A stretch of DNA of 14,276 nucleotides from Thermoplasmata archaeon (GTDB lineage Archaea > Thermoplasmatota > E2 > DHVEG-1 > B8-G13). A model generated the notes under the pieces. The model searched no databases. It was not told where the DNA came from and was given only the letters and a program-made list of their open reading frames with translations. The stretch lies in contig JAGGYP010000063.1 of NCBI GenBank assembly GCA_021162485.1, positions 1 through 14,276 of the forward strand, written 5' to 3'. Each line of letters starts with the position of its first letter. Position 1 is the stretch's first letter. This document shows, piece by piece, positions 14,245 to 14,276 of the stretch. Both the position numbers and the translations under genes were made by a program.

Positions 14245-14276
14245 TTTTAACTTAAATCCCTTGGTCTATCTTAAAC

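Overview
The window comes from an AT-rich archaeal chromosome. The archaeal assignment rests on RadA recombinase, a short archaeal Nop5, an archaeal RPA with two OB folds, an Ogg2-type DNA glycosylase, TATA-box promoters with several apparently leaderless starts, and a lipoprotein with a PKD domain and an SGC lipobox. The mix resembles low-GC euryarchaea, perhaps relatives of Thermoplasmatota, but no rRNA or tRNA is present to settle this. I see no CRISPR array, insertion sequence, prophage or tRNA gene, and no convincing new multigene system. Most of the window is ordinary core genome, with a few broken, tiny or unexplained elements.

Layout. 1-725: the C-terminal half of a GT-B glycosyltransferase entering from the left edge, followed by a possible 38-codon ORF that overlaps its stop. 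778-1401: Ogg2 8-oxoguanine glycosylase/lyase. 1402-1653: a gap with a possible 24-residue minus-strand microprotein and a perfect 8-bp palindrome. 1654-2361: a membrane-anchored hexapeptide-repeat acyltransferase. 2363-3260 (minus): a SAM methyltransferase followed in its 3' direction by a decayed coding remnant that carries an in-frame amber codon. 3388-5808: an 89-residue unknown protein, a tandem UspA protein and an ArsB/NhaD-type ion permease, in one direction. 5811-6707 (minus): Nop5.

6822-9520 (plus): pyrD and pyrK, which together make a class 1B (NAD-linked) dihydroorotate dehydrogenase, then a YjbQ-family protein and a nitroreductase, closely spaced as one probable transcription unit. 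9517-10659 (minus): PKD lipoprotein and a 61-residue conserved-looking small protein. 10726-13855 (minus): radA, RPA and a DUF1015 protein, read in the order DUF1015, RPA, RadA. RPA coats single-stranded DNA and RadA forms the recombination filament, so these two belong to one repair function. 13924-14244 (minus): a C-terminally truncated MurG-like glycosyltransferase.

Several starts were moved to an internal ATG because the longest reading frame begins at an unlikely TTG or GTG, or begins upstream of the visible promoter (methyltransferase, permease, nitroreductase, lipoprotein, small protein, RadA). TAG ends several intact genes here, so it appears to be an ordinary stop codon, and the amber codon in the remnant is better read as decay than as pyrrolysine.
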